Positions 1-6,628 are shown, counted from the stretch's first letter. The stretch is DNA of 17,644 nucleotides from Lachnospiraceae bacterium (GCA_017613225.1 JAGAEH010000269.1:1-17644), one strand, 5' to 3'. Numbers and translations: made by a program. The notes: a model not told the origin generated them from the letters alone.

Positions 1-1145
1 GCTGTCATGCCCAGTGCGGCGTAGGCGTATTCGTGGGGATCCACCCATTCACCCAGCCAGCCCATCTTGACGATCACTTTCACAGGCGCGCCTCCGTTTT
101 CGGCGTAAGCTGCCCGCAGTTCGTCCGTCAGTTTGGAGTCGTCCCGCAGATGGGTCGGATACATTCCGTCGCCGAATTCCTCCGGGTCCCGTTCCACAGG
201 CTTTGTCCCCAACAGGTTCAGTCTTTCGACATCCTTCCCGAATCCTTCCAGTTTCAGGGCTTTGATCTGAGCCGCCGTTCCGGAAAGCACCGCCATGCCC
301 GAATACCAGTCGATATGATCTACATAGCTGTCATCCGCGTTGGTGCAGAGAACGGTGAAGCCATTTTTCTGCATTATGGCCAGGGTGTCCTCCATCCCCT
401 CGAATATTTCACGGTTTTCAAAGACGTTAATGGCCACCTGGGCCTGATACGCCTCATTGCAGGCCTGCTGATACTCCGGCATGTTGGTGATCCTGGCATT
501 GGCCTCCGTGCCCGTCACGCCCGGTTTTTCCATCAGTTCTTTCTGCAGCCGCTCCCGCAGTTCGTAGGCATAGTAGTCCAGGTCGTTCCAGCGTTTCACC
601 AGTTTTTCCCATTCGTCGCCGCCGTAGGAGCGGTCCCCCTTGCGCTTCGGGGAAAAGATGAATGCCAGTACGTCGTCATCCTTTGCCTTTTCCAGCGCCT
701 GGGCCAGATACTTGTTTGCCTGGACGTTGTCTGAGATCATCATGCTGTCTTGATACTCTGCATCTGCCGAAGACCAGCTCTCCGCCGTCCAGATGACTCT
801 CGCAAGAGGGTCCTCCGTCGTCGGCTCCGGCTGGGAAGTGGCCTCGGCAGAGGCTTCCGTTCCTGACGTTGTTTTATTCTCCCCGCCTGGCATTGTAGTC
901 TCTGCGGTATCAGTGGCCTCGGTATCGGTGCTCTCTGCCGCCTTTGAGCTCCCGCCTTCCGCGATCTTCGTCCCATCCGCGCCGCCGGGATCTTTCTGCA
1001 GCCGCGGGATCAGTACCGCCAGCAGCAGGCAGGCCGCCAGCGCGGCTGCCGTGATCCCCAGCGCCATCCTCCGTTTTTTTCGTTTTATCAATTCTTCGTC
1101 CCGGCGCTTCAGCACGTCACGGGTCATTTCTTCCGCGCTTTTCAT
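1..1145 (-). CDS. Single-pass membrane protein downstream of ECF sigma factor (partial; candidate anti-sigma or sigma-linked protein)
   Basis: The reading frame is open from 1145 to the left edge (about 381 codons, no stop), so the C-terminus lies outside the window. The start at 1145 is chosen over an in-frame ATG at 1160 because AAAGGA (1152-1157) sits six bases before it. Seen: a short basic cytoplasmic N-terminus (residues 1-27, with KRRDEELIKRKKRR), one hydrophobic helix (about 28-47), a Ser/Thr/Glu-rich low-complexity linker (about 50-115), then a soluble, charged domain that should be extracytoplasmic. Its place right after an ECF sigma gene and its N-in topology fit an anti-sigma factor or sigma-controlled envelope protein. 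I see no zinc-binding anti-sigma (HxxxCxxC) motif and do not recognise the outer domain, so the role is inferred from context. Confidence 0.75.
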   Translation of the reverse strand, partial: MKSAEEMTRDVLKRRDEELIKRKKRRMALGITAAALAACLLLAVLIPRLQKDPGGADGTKIAEGGSSKAAESTDTEATDTAETTMPGGENKTTSGTEASAEATSQPEPTTEDPLARVIWTAESWSSADAEYQDSMMISDNVQANKYLAQALEKAKDDDVLAFIFSPKRKGDRSYGGDEWEKLVKRWNDLDYYAYELRERLQKELMEKPGVTGTEANARITNMPEYQQACNEAYQAQVAINVFENREIFEGMEDTLAIMQKNGFTVLCTNADDSYVDHIDWYSGMAVLSGTAAQIKALKLEGFGKDVERLNLLGTKPVERDPEEFGDGMYPTHLRDDSKLTDELRAAYAENGGAPVKVIVKMGWLGEWVDPHEYAYAALGMT

Positions 1146-1235
1146 TCGGTTTCCTTTCATTAACGGCACAGGCATTCGGATGCTTCCTCAGACTTTATTC
1201 CTGAATACCCGCGGTTTGCTGCAGATCCTTCGTAC

Positions 1236-1781
1236 TCATGGATCGTTGCCCTGTTCTTTTTCCAGCTCTTCCTTCAGCCGCCGGCGTGCCCGCCAGATCA
1301 GCGTCTCCGCCGCGTGGGCGCTCTTTCCCATCAGCCCGCCGGCTTCTTTGACGGAGTATTCCTCAAAATAGACCAGCCAAAGGATCCGCTGATAGTCCTC
1401 CGGCAGCGTCCGCATGGCATGATGCAGGGCGATCCGTTCCTCTTCCCTGATATAGGCCTGCTCCAGGGAAAGCTCGTCTGCGCTGAGCTCTCCGCAGTCC
1501 TCCAGAGGCAGTTCCTGACGCCGGTTCTTCCGCAGCCAGTCGATGGCCAGATTCCCGGCGATCGTGTACAGCCAGGTCTTGAAGGACGCTTTTCCATTGT
1601 ACCGGGGCTTTTTGACAGCGAGTTTGACAAAAGTATCCTCAGCCAGATCCTCCGCGGAGTGGATCTCGCCGGTGAATGTGCGCAGGTAAAAGATCAGGCC
1701 GTCCTTGTAGTCCCGGATGATCCGGGCCAGAGCCTCGTCGTCCCCGCCGCAATAAGCTTTGTAGTCAGCGCCGCCGTTCAT
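1236..1781 (-). CDS. ECF-type RNA polymerase sigma factor
   Basis: A 181-residue sigma-70 family protein that would direct RNA polymerase to a small regulon. Region 2 is seen at about residues 15-88 (DLAEDTFVKL, then FKTWLYTIAGNLAIDWLR, the usual ECF core and -10 recognition helix). A linker follows, and then region 4 at about 118-172 (LPEDYQRILWLVYFEEYSVKEAG, a helix-turn-helix for the -35). ATG 1781 is preferred to GTG 1796 because AAAGGGG (1787-1793) lies between them at proper spacing. An extended -10 promoter lies about 55 bases upstream. The membrane protein starts 90 bases after the stop on the same strand, the typical sigma/anti-sigma arrangement. ECF class and target genes cannot be told from this window. 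Confidence 0.93.
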   Translation of the reverse strand: MNGGADYKAYCGGDDEALARIIRDYKDGLIFYLRTFTGEIHSAEDLAEDTFVKLAVKKPRYNGKASFKTWLYTIAGNLAIDWLRKNRRQELPLEDCGELSADELSLEQAYIREEERIALHHAMRTLPEDYQRILWLVYFEEYSVKEAGGLMGKSAHAAETLIWRARRRLKEELEKEQGNDP

Positions 1782-1833
1782 CACTGCCCCTTTCACTTCT
1801 TATACGAAGCGCGATAAAAAACCTCACACGCAG

Positions 1834-1842
1834 ATTATATCA
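1834..1842 (-). promoter_or_regulatory. Extended -10 promoter of the ECF sigma gene
   Basis: Read on the minus strand this is TGATATAAT, a consensus TATAAT with the TGN extension. No good -35 hexamer lies 17 bases upstream, which is usual for extended -10 promoters. It would give a leader of about 45 bases to the sigma start. This looks like a housekeeping-sigma promoter; I did not find an obvious second, autoregulated ECF promoter. Confidence 0.55.
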
Positions 1843-1948
1843 CATCTGTCGGCTTTAGTAGAACGGCGCCAAAAATGAAGGCAGAAAAGATGAACACTCA
1901 ACGAGGCAAGCAAAGCGAGCCGAGTTTAGTTAGAGCCATCCTTGAAAA

Positions 1949-2073
1949 GGAGAACCGTCCCCGTGTCTTCAAAATGAAGACAGGAGAACCGTCCCCGCGT
2001 CTTCAAAATGAAGACAGGAGAACCGTCCCCGTGTCTTCAAAATGAAGACGGAAGAACCGTCCCCGTGTCTTGA
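1949..2073. repeat. Four tandem 34-bp REP-like repeats
   Basis: Four copies of a unit centred on GAGAACCGTCCCC start at 1949, 1983, 2017 and 2051, an exact 34-bp period; the fourth copy has two substitutions and stops at GTGTCTT. Each junction contains GAAGACA and the next TGTCTTC, so every core can fold as an imperfect hairpin with 7-bp outer arms. The core, read in reverse, shares GGGACGGT with the pair at 15051-15114. Short dispersed palindromes of this look, with a GGGACGGTTC core, are common in Clostridia, so this is probably a local expansion of a genome-wide REP-like family. There are no spacers, so it is not a CRISPR array. Confidence 0.85.
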
Positions 2074-2098
2074 CGGATCTGTCCGGACATCTTACAAT
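2070..2098 (+). promoter_or_regulatory. Sigma-A promoter of ylmH giving a near-leaderless transcript
   Basis: TTGACG (2070-2075), a 17-bp spacer and TACAAT (2093-2098) form a near-consensus promoter. The -35 begins exactly where the last 34-bp repeat copy diverges from its siblings. With initiation about seven bases after the -10, transcription would start near 2105, only about five bases before the ylmH ATG at 2110. Confidence 0.75.
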
Positions 2099-2109
2099 TT
2101 CACAGTACC

Positions 2110-2865
2110 ATGGACGCCGCAAAAGAATTACAGATGCATATCCGGGACCTGGCGCGCCAGGCCGAATCCCGCGGGACCTATACCTACTCCGCGTTTCTTT
2201 CCCCTGCGGAGCTTTCCGACATTCTGGCCCGGGAGCGGGAGCTGATCCCCGTCCCCTTCGCCGTCTGGGGCGGATCGGAGGCGGCGGAACGCAAGCTGAT
2301 CGGCTTTGGCAGCGAGACCTGGTTCGGTTATCCGCCGGCCTGGCCCATCTGCGTGATAGCCATCGAGCCCGCTGCCGAGCGGTTCGCGGAGGATTTGAGC
2401 CACCGGGACTATCTTGGTGCGCTGATGTCCCTCGGCATCGAGCGGTCCCTGACCGGGGACATCGTGATCCGCGGCAAGAACGCCTGGCTCTATTGCCTGG
2501 ACCTCATTGCGGATCACATCTGCGAAAATCTCACTTCCGTGCGGCATACGGCGGTGCGCTGCCATGTGGAAACAGGCGAAGTCCCCGCTCTGGTGCCTCA
2601 GTATCAGGAGCTGCGGCTGAATGTGGCCTCCGAACGGATCGACGCCATCACCGCCGCTTTCATCGGAAAAAGCCGCAGCAGCATCGGAGAGCTGTTCACC
2701 GCGGGGAAGGTCTTTGTCAACTCCAGGGCCGTCGCCGACGGCTCCAAACCGCTGAAGGAGGGCGACGTCCTCTCCGTCCGCGGCTTCGGCAAGGCGGTCT
2801 ACGACGGCGTGGCCGGCACATCGAAAAAAGGCCGCAGCTACGCGGTCCTGAGGAAGTACGTTTAA
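2110..2865 (+). CDS. ylmH: YlmH-family S4-domain RNA-binding protein
   Basis: At 251 residues this matches the usual YlmH length (about 255). The central block HRDYLGALMSLGIERSLTGD (about 99-118) is the hallmark of the family. A C-terminal S4 RNA-binding fold runs from about 176 to 238 (RIDAITAAFIGKSRSSIGELF, GKVFVNSRAV, LKEGDVLSVRG). In Bacillus subtilis YlmH has been linked to ribosome-associated quality control, binding stalled 50S-peptidyl-tRNA complexes. It is usually found in the sepF-ylmG-divIVA division cluster; here it stands alone. ATG 2110 is the only credible start: the frame has a stop at 2071 and no earlier start codon. There is no Shine-Dalgarno sequence, which agrees with the near-leaderless promoter. 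Downstream lies the hairpin array. Confidence 0.92.
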   Translation: MDAAKELQMHIRDLARQAESRGTYTYSAFLSPAELSDILARERELIPVPFAVWGGSEAAERKLIGFGSETWFGYPPAWPICVIAIEPAAERFAEDLSHRDYLGALMSLGIERSLTGDIVIRGKNAWLYCLDLIADHICENLTSVRHTAVRCHVETGEVPALVPQYQELRLNVASERIDAITAAFIGKSRSSIGELFTAGKVFVNSRAVADGSKPLKEGDVLSVRGFGKAVYDGVAGTSKKGRSYAVLRKYV

Positions 2866-2927
2866 AGCCGTCCTGCAACGCGCGCAGGCGCGCTTCTTCG
2901 ATAAAGCAGGCATTTTCTGACCCCACA

Positions 2928-3219
2928 GCAGATACTTTTTCAAAATCCGGCAAAAGTATCTGCCTTTTCCCCTCATTTCACTGTCTGCCGCCTCCCTTAT
3001 TCGGAGTGAAAGCAGATACTTTAACTTATTTCAATTAAAAGTATCTGCCGGTTTTTCTTGTTTCATTCAGCGATCAGAGATGTGGAAGCTTTTTTTGACA
3101 GATACCCTGGCATGTTTTTGGCAAAAGTATCTGCTTTTTCCTCAGTATTCCGAGCCCGGAACAGATCCGTAAAAGCTTCCTGGCAGATACTATAGGGCAT
3201 TTCCTCCGAAAGTATCTGC
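2928..3219. repeat. Array of four palindromic hairpins with conserved arms and ~85-bp spacing
   Basis: Four inverted-repeat pairs share the arms GCAGATACTTTT and AAAAGTATCTGC. Hairpin 1 has arms 2928-2939/2952-2963 (12 bp). Hairpin 2 has 3012-3022/3038-3048 (11 bp). Hairpin 3 has 3099-3105/3127-3133 (7 bp, left arm decayed). Hairpin 4 has 3183-3191/3211-3219 (9 bp). Their centres lie 84-86 bp apart. Loops (12-21 bases) and the ~48-bp intervals are not conserved in sequence. On the plus strand hairpins 1-3 are followed by T-rich runs, so they could act as terminators for ylmH. The 85-bp period is not a multiple of three and the motif falls in different frames, arguing for a nucleic-acid-level function. 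I do not recognise the element. Confidence 0.9.
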
Positions 3220-3322
3220 TCTGCGCCTCGCAGCACGACCTTTTTTCCTTTATACGGCACGATCTCCGCTGCAAAGTCCTCTGTCTTACAGAGAGCCGTC
3301 CTCTTTCCGGCATCCGGCACAC

Positions 3323-3354
3323 AAAAAAGCTGCCCTCCGTACAGGAAAGGCAGC
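3323..3354 (-). terminator. Intrinsic terminator of the S1-domain gene
   Basis: On the minus strand GCTGCC (from 3354) pairs with GGCAGC (to 3329), extended inward by a few more pairs including GG/CC, and is followed by a run of six T. It lies about 30 bases after the S1-protein stop codon. Confidence 0.8.
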
Positions 3355-3383
3355 TTCGCTTTTATGGTGTTGGAATGTCAGGC

Positions 3384-4544
3384 TTATTCGCCCAGCTTGA
3401 TGTTGCTAAGCAGGTCGCCCAGGCTGGTGGTCGCCTTGCCGCTCTCGGTGTAGTTGAAGCTCTCCTCGCGGTCGCGGCGCTCGCGGCGCTCACGGCGCTC
3501 GCCCTCCGGACGGTCGGAACGCTCACGGCGCTCCCTTTCCGGACGCTCTCTCTTCTCGCGGGCAGGGGCTTCTTCCAGGGCCTTCATGGACAGGCTGATC
3601 TTGCCGTCCTTGTTGCCGATGACCTTGACTTTGATCTTGTCGCCGACGTTCAGCACATCCGCGGGCTTCTCCACGCGCTTGTAGCTGATCTGGGACACGT
3701 GCAGCAGGCCGGACATGCCGCCTTCCAGCGTGACGAACGCGCCGTAGTCCTTTAAGGAATCCACGGTGCCTTCCAGAACGCTGTCGACCTGGACGGCTTC
3801 CTGCGCGGCAGCCTTGGCAGCGCGGGCCTTCATTCTGGCCACGTCGCGGCCGGAAAGGACCAGCTTCTTGCCTTCTCTGTCAGCGGTGATGACGATCACT
3901 TCGACATTCTTTCCCTTATAGTCATCGAGATTCTCGACGTAACCTGCAGCCAGCTTGGATGCGGGGATGAAGGCGCGGACTTCGTCGACGAAAGCGACTA
4001 CGCCGCCCTTGACAACGCTGTCTACCTTGACCTCAAACACGGTCTTGTCGGCCAGCATCTGCTCGAACTTGTCCCAGGTGGGATCGTCCGCTTTGGGCGG
4101 GCCCTTCTTGTAGGAAGCTTCCAGCTCCGCGGTGTAGTCCGCCATGGTCTCGGCAGGCTCCTCAGCCTTTGCGGCAGCCTCTTCAGCCTTCTCCGCGGCG
4201 GCTTCGACCTTCTCCTCGGCCTTCTCGGTAACTTCCTCAGCCTTTTCAGCAGCCTTCTCGGCAACTTCCTCTGCCTTCTCCTCAGCCTTTTCGGCGATCT
4301 CTTCCGCCTTCTCGGCAACAGCTTCGGTCACTTCCGCAGTCTTCTCGGCAGCAGCCACATGCAGCTCTTCCGCCTTCTCGGCAACGGCTTCCTTCGCAGC
4401 CTCGGCCTTCTCTTCGACCGCTTCCATCACGGTCTCAGCCTTCTCTGCTACAGTCTCCTTTGCAGCTTCGACCTTTTCCGCGACGGCTTCCTTCACTTCT
4501 TCGGCCTTTTCTGCAACAGTTTCAATGATCTTCTCGATGTCCAT
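3384..4544 (-). CDS. S1-domain RNA-binding protein with long Ala/Glu/Lys helical N-terminus
   Basis: A 386-residue protein in three parts. Residues 1-130 are a low-complexity tract built on AEKAEE(V/A) units, predicted to be a long charged helix or coiled coil. Residues about 167-232 and 253-322 are two S1 (OB-fold) RNA-binding domains; the second is the better match (GTVDSLKDYGAFVTLEGG, GLLHVSQIS, KVKVIGNKDGKISLSMKAL). Residues 329-361 are Arg/Glu-rich with RERRERRDR, ending in a short tail (TTSLGDLLSNIKLGE). Clostridial ribosomal protein S1 homologues usually have about four S1 repeats, so this is a shorter relative, perhaps a translation or RNA-stability factor. Start at ATG 4544; GGGAG (4551-4555) lies six bases upstream and a stronger AAAGGAG further off. 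It is transcribed alone, from its own promoter to its own terminator. Confidence 0.9.
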   Translation of the reverse strand: MDIEKIIETVAEKAEEVKEAVAEKVEAAKETVAEKAETVMEAVEEKAEAAKEAVAEKAEELHVAAAEKTAEVTEAVAEKAEEIAEKAEEKAEEVAEKAAEKAEEVTEKAEEKVEAAAEKAEEAAAKAEEPAETMADYTAELEASYKKGPPKADDPTWDKFEQMLADKTVFEVKVDSVVKGGVVAFVDEVRAFIPASKLAAGYVENLDDYKGKNVEVIVITADREGKKLVLSGRDVARMKARAAKAAAQEAVQVDSVLEGTVDSLKDYGAFVTLEGGMSGLLHVSQISYKRVEKPADVLNVGDKIKVKVIGNKDGKISLSMKALEEAPAREKRERPERERRERSDRPEGERRERRERRDREESFNYTESGKATTSLGDLLSNIKLGE

Positions 4545-4618
4545 AGATGTCTCCCAATCTCCTTTCAGACCGCGCCTTTCATGGGTTTTTTAAGGCTGCG
4601 GCGTTTTAACCGCAAGAC

Positions 4619-4647
4619 ATTGTAGCACCAAGGTGATTTTTTAGCAA
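4619..4647 (-). promoter_or_regulatory. Promoter of the S1-domain gene
   Basis: Read on the minus strand: TTGCTA (4642-4647), a 17-bp spacer, TACAAT (4619-4624). The expected start near 4612 gives a leader of about 65 bases. The leader is A/T-rich with only short stems, and I see no known riboswitch in it. Confidence 0.7.
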
Positions 4648-4735
4648 CGCCTTTTTGCGGAAAGTCGCGTATTTTCTACGTTTTTCGCGGCTTGATCCGC
4701 GGAAGCCACGTATTTTCGGGCTTTTTGGCGGTGAG

Positions 4736-4756
4736 GCGCCTGTTTCAGGCGCTTTT
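4736..4756 (+). terminator. Orphan terminator-like hairpin
   Basis: GCGCCTG and CAGGCGC (7-bp perfect stem, 3-base loop) are followed by TTTT and then CC. No plus-strand gene ends here, so it is either a remnant or part of the degenerate repeat material around 4656-4800, where CGTATTTTC and GCGGATGGA each also occur twice. Confidence 0.35.
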
Positions 4757-4812
4757 CCGACTGTTGGGCGGATGGAGCGGCGTTTTAAGGCGGATGGAAA
4801 ACGGAGGGGATC

Positions 4813-4949
4813 CTTCGGCTGCGCGTGCATTGCACGCTTCGCTCAGGATGACAGATGCGGGCCGGGCTTGCAGCGCCTTACCTGCGGCGCATACCGGGCC
4901 CTTAGTGAGCGGACACGGGCTTAGCAGCCCGGTGCAGGATGACAGAACC
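4813..4949. repeat. Dispersed GGATGACAG-type repeat
   Basis: An imperfect palindromic block starts GGATCCTTCGGCTGCGC and comes back as GCTTCGCTCAGGATGACA (4813-4854). A second copy of the end motif, GCAGGATGACAGA, lies at 4934-4946. Elements ending in CTCAGGATGACA are widespread, high-copy non-coding repeats in many bacterial genomes. I see no coding capacity. The second end motif supplies the -35 of the MocR promoter. Confidence 0.55.
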
Positions 4950-4967
4950 GCCGAGATCTGGTATTAT
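4939..4967 (+). promoter_or_regulatory. Promoter of the MocR-type regulator
   Basis: ATGACA (4939-4944), a 17-bp spacer and TATTAT (4962-4967), preceded by TGG (4959-4961), make an extended -10 promoter. The -35 hexamer is part of the dispersed repeat. The expected start near 4974 leaves a 33-base leader to ATG 5007. Confidence 0.6.
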
Positions 4968-5006
4968 GGTCTTATACAATACCAACAAAAAGGACAGGCC
5001 CAGATC

Positions 5007-6098
5007 ATGATGACCTACAGCATGGAACACCGGGGAGAGAAAAGCAAGACGCTCTATCTGTACGAGCAGATCAAACAGGACATTCTGAGCGGCCGCATCC
5101 CGGCCGGGGAAAAACTGGCCAGCAAGCGGGCACTGGCTTCCCACCTGGGGGTCAGCGTGATCACGGTGGAGACCGCCTACGGCATGCTGGAGGAAGAGGG
5201 CTACATCAGCACCAGGCCCCGCAGCGGCTGTTACGTCAACGCGCTGCATCTTCCCTCGTCCCCCGGCTGCGTGCGGGGCGGGACGGACCTTCTGCCGCCG
5301 GACGACATGACCATCAGCGGCGACGTGGCCTATTTTCCGGCCATGGCCCGCATCATCCGCCGGCTGCTTTCGGAGCAGTCCCAGATCCTGCAGATCAAGC
5401 CTCCCCAGCCGGGCTGCGCGGCGCTGCGGAATGCCATCGCCTCCTATCTGCGCCGCTACCGAGGCATGGACGTATCCCCGTCCCGGGTGATCATCGGCGC
5501 CGGCGCGGGGTATCTGTACAGCCTGATCGTGCAGCTGCTGGGGAAGGATATCGTCTACGGCATTGAATACCCTTCCTACGAGACCATCGCCCTGGTCTAC
5601 CGGGCCAATGGCGCCAGCATCGAGGAACTGCCCATGGGAGCCGACGGCATCCCCGACGGCGTTCTGGCCGCTTCCCGCGCCGGCGCGCTGCACGTGACGC
5701 CTTTCCACTCCTATCCCACCGGCGTCACCGCCTCCGCGGAAAAGCGCTACGCCTACCTGAAATGGGCAAACGAAAGGGACGCCTGGATCATCGAGGACGA
5801 TTTCGATTCCGAATTCGCCTCTCCCAGACGTCCCATCGAAACGCTGTATTCCATGGACCGGGACGCGCGTGTCATCTACATGAACACCTTTACCAAGAGC
5901 ATCTCTCCCGCCATCCGCATCGGCTACATGGTGCTGCCGGACGCGCTGATGGACCGGTACACGGAGCGGCTGTCTTTTTATTCCTGCACGGTGCCCGTGC
6001 TGGATCAGTACGCGCTGGCGGCCTTCATCGACGAAGGTTATTTCGAGCGTCACCTGGGCCGCATGCGCCGCAAGACTTACCCCTCGCCCACCAGGTGA
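5007..6098 (+). CDS. GntR/MocR-family regulator with aminotransferase-like domain, C-terminally truncated
   Basis: MocR regulators join a winged-helix DNA-binding domain to a PLP-dependent aminotransferase-like effector domain. Seen: the wHTH at about 13-80 (YEQIKQDILSGRIPAGEKLASKR, GVSVITVETAYGMLEEEGYI). The effector domain starts near 110, with GAGAGYLYSLIVQLL (164-178), TPFHSYPTG (231-239), EDDFDSE (263-269) and the PLP-lysine context FTKSISP (Lys297). The protein stops at residue 363, right after GRMRRK. Full-length members reach about 460-480, so roughly 100 residues of the C-terminal small domain are missing. Its last 22 bases overlap the 3' end of the opposing prdX gene. The start follows from the promoter, with AAGGACAGG ending eight bases before ATG 5007; ATG 5010 or 5022 are possible. 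It may be a decaying gene. Confidence 0.85.
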   Translation: MMTYSMEHRGEKSKTLYLYEQIKQDILSGRIPAGEKLASKRALASHLGVSVITVETAYGMLEEEGYISTRPRSGCYVNALHLPSSPGCVRGGTDLLPPDDMTISGDVAYFPAMARIIRRLLSEQSQILQIKPPQPGCAALRNAIASYLRRYRGMDVSPSRVIIGAGAGYLYSLIVQLLGKDIVYGIEYPSYETIALVYRANGASIEELPMGADGIPDGVLAASRAGALHVTPFHSYPTGVTASAEKRYAYLKWANERDAWIIEDDFDSEFASPRRPIETLYSMDRDARVIYMNTFTKSISPAIRIGYMVLPDALMDRYTERLSFYSCTVPVLDQYALAAFIDEGYFERHLGRMRRKTYPSPTR

Positions 6099-6628
6099 AC
6101 CAGGTCCAGGCGGTTTCCAAGGGCCGGGATCAGCTTTTCCATCATGTCCTTCGTGGTGAATCGGATGGAACTGGTGTTGGCGCAGGGGTGGCAGCCGAAG
6201 AGTTCTTCCTTCAGCACGTCCTCGTCGATCAGCAGGCGGACTTTGTTCTCCGTATCATTCATCAGGCCCATGATGGACACGCTGCCGGGTTCCACGCCCA
6301 GATACTGCATCATGGCCTCCGCGTCGGCGAAGGACAGCCGCGCGATGCCCAGCTGGCCGGAAAGCTCTTTGGTCTTGAAGGGCTTTTCGCCGGGCATGAT
6401 CAGCAGATAGAAATCGGTCTTCTGCCTGTTGCACAGGAAAAGGTTTTTGCAGATGTGCACCTGCAGGATCGCGTCCACCTGGGCGCAGACCTCCATGGAG
6501 GTGGCGGGGGTATCCGGGTGATCCGTCCGGTAGAATTCGATCCCCAGCCGGTCCAGCAACGCATAAGAGCGGCATTCTCTCTCGAGTCTGCCGCTCATGT
6601 TTTCCGGTGAGCCGTGGTACAGTTCCAT
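6077..6628 (-). CDS. prdX: Prolyl-tRNA editing protein (ProXp-ala/PrdX, YbaK-like fold)
   Basis: A 183-residue free-standing editing domain. The family hydrolyses mischarged Ala-tRNA(Pro) in trans, correcting prolyl-tRNA synthetase errors. Characteristic blocks are seen in order: CKNLFLCNRQK (60-70), YLLIMPGEKPF (74-84), LGIARLSFADAE (93-104), LGVEPGSVSIMGLMND (110-125), VRLLIDEDVL (130-139) and GCHPCANTSSIRF (145-157). Length is normal. The start at 6628 is fixed by AAAGGAG six bases upstream. It follows the TetR gene by 47 bases on the same strand, so the two are probably co-transcribed. The 3' end overlaps the truncated MocR gene by 22 bases. Confidence 0.9.
   Translation of the reverse strand: MELYHGSPENMSGRLERECRSYALLDRLGIEFYRTDHPDTPATSMEVCAQVDAILQVHICKNLFLCNRQKTDFYLLIMPGEKPFKTKELSGQLGIARLSFADAEAMMQYLGVEPGSVSIMGLMNDTENKVRLLIDEDVLKEELFGCHPCANTSSIRFTTKDMMEKLIPALGNRLDLVHLVGEG

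Noticed and set aside
1195..1239. 14-codon minus-strand ORF overlapping the sigma stop by ATGA
   Set aside because: Too short to judge and no recognisable peptide; the downstream membrane-protein gene has its own ribosome site.
793..1371. Plus-strand ORFs opposite the membrane-protein and sigma genes (also 33-734 and 1314-1817)
   Set aside because: They are antisense shadows of GC-rich genes; the minus-strand frames carry family motifs, ribosome sites and a promoter.
1949..2073. CRISPR array or coding repeat
   Set aside because: Copies are directly contiguous with no unique spacers, and the 34-bp period is not a multiple of three.
2128..2976. Long minus-strand ORF and overlapping plus-strand frame (2070-3038) at ylmH
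   Set aside because: Their sequences are Arg/Pro/Gly-rich shadow translations; ylmH has the conserved S4 domain and the promoter.
2928..3219. CRISPR array
   Set aside because: Only the arms are conserved. The loops inside each repeat differ and the intervals (about 48 bp) are too long relative to the repeat. No cas gene is present.
3063..3320. 85-residue minus-strand ORF with a GTG start across hairpins 3 and 4
   Set aside because: It starts just after the S1-gene terminator without a ribosome site. The conserved hairpin motif falls in different frames within it, so the constraint is not at protein level. A degenerate small gene cannot be fully excluded.
4692..5006. N-terminal extension of the MocR protein from an upstream ATG
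   Set aside because: The extension translates the dispersed repeat and lies upstream of the recognised promoter; the family wHTH begins normally after 5007.
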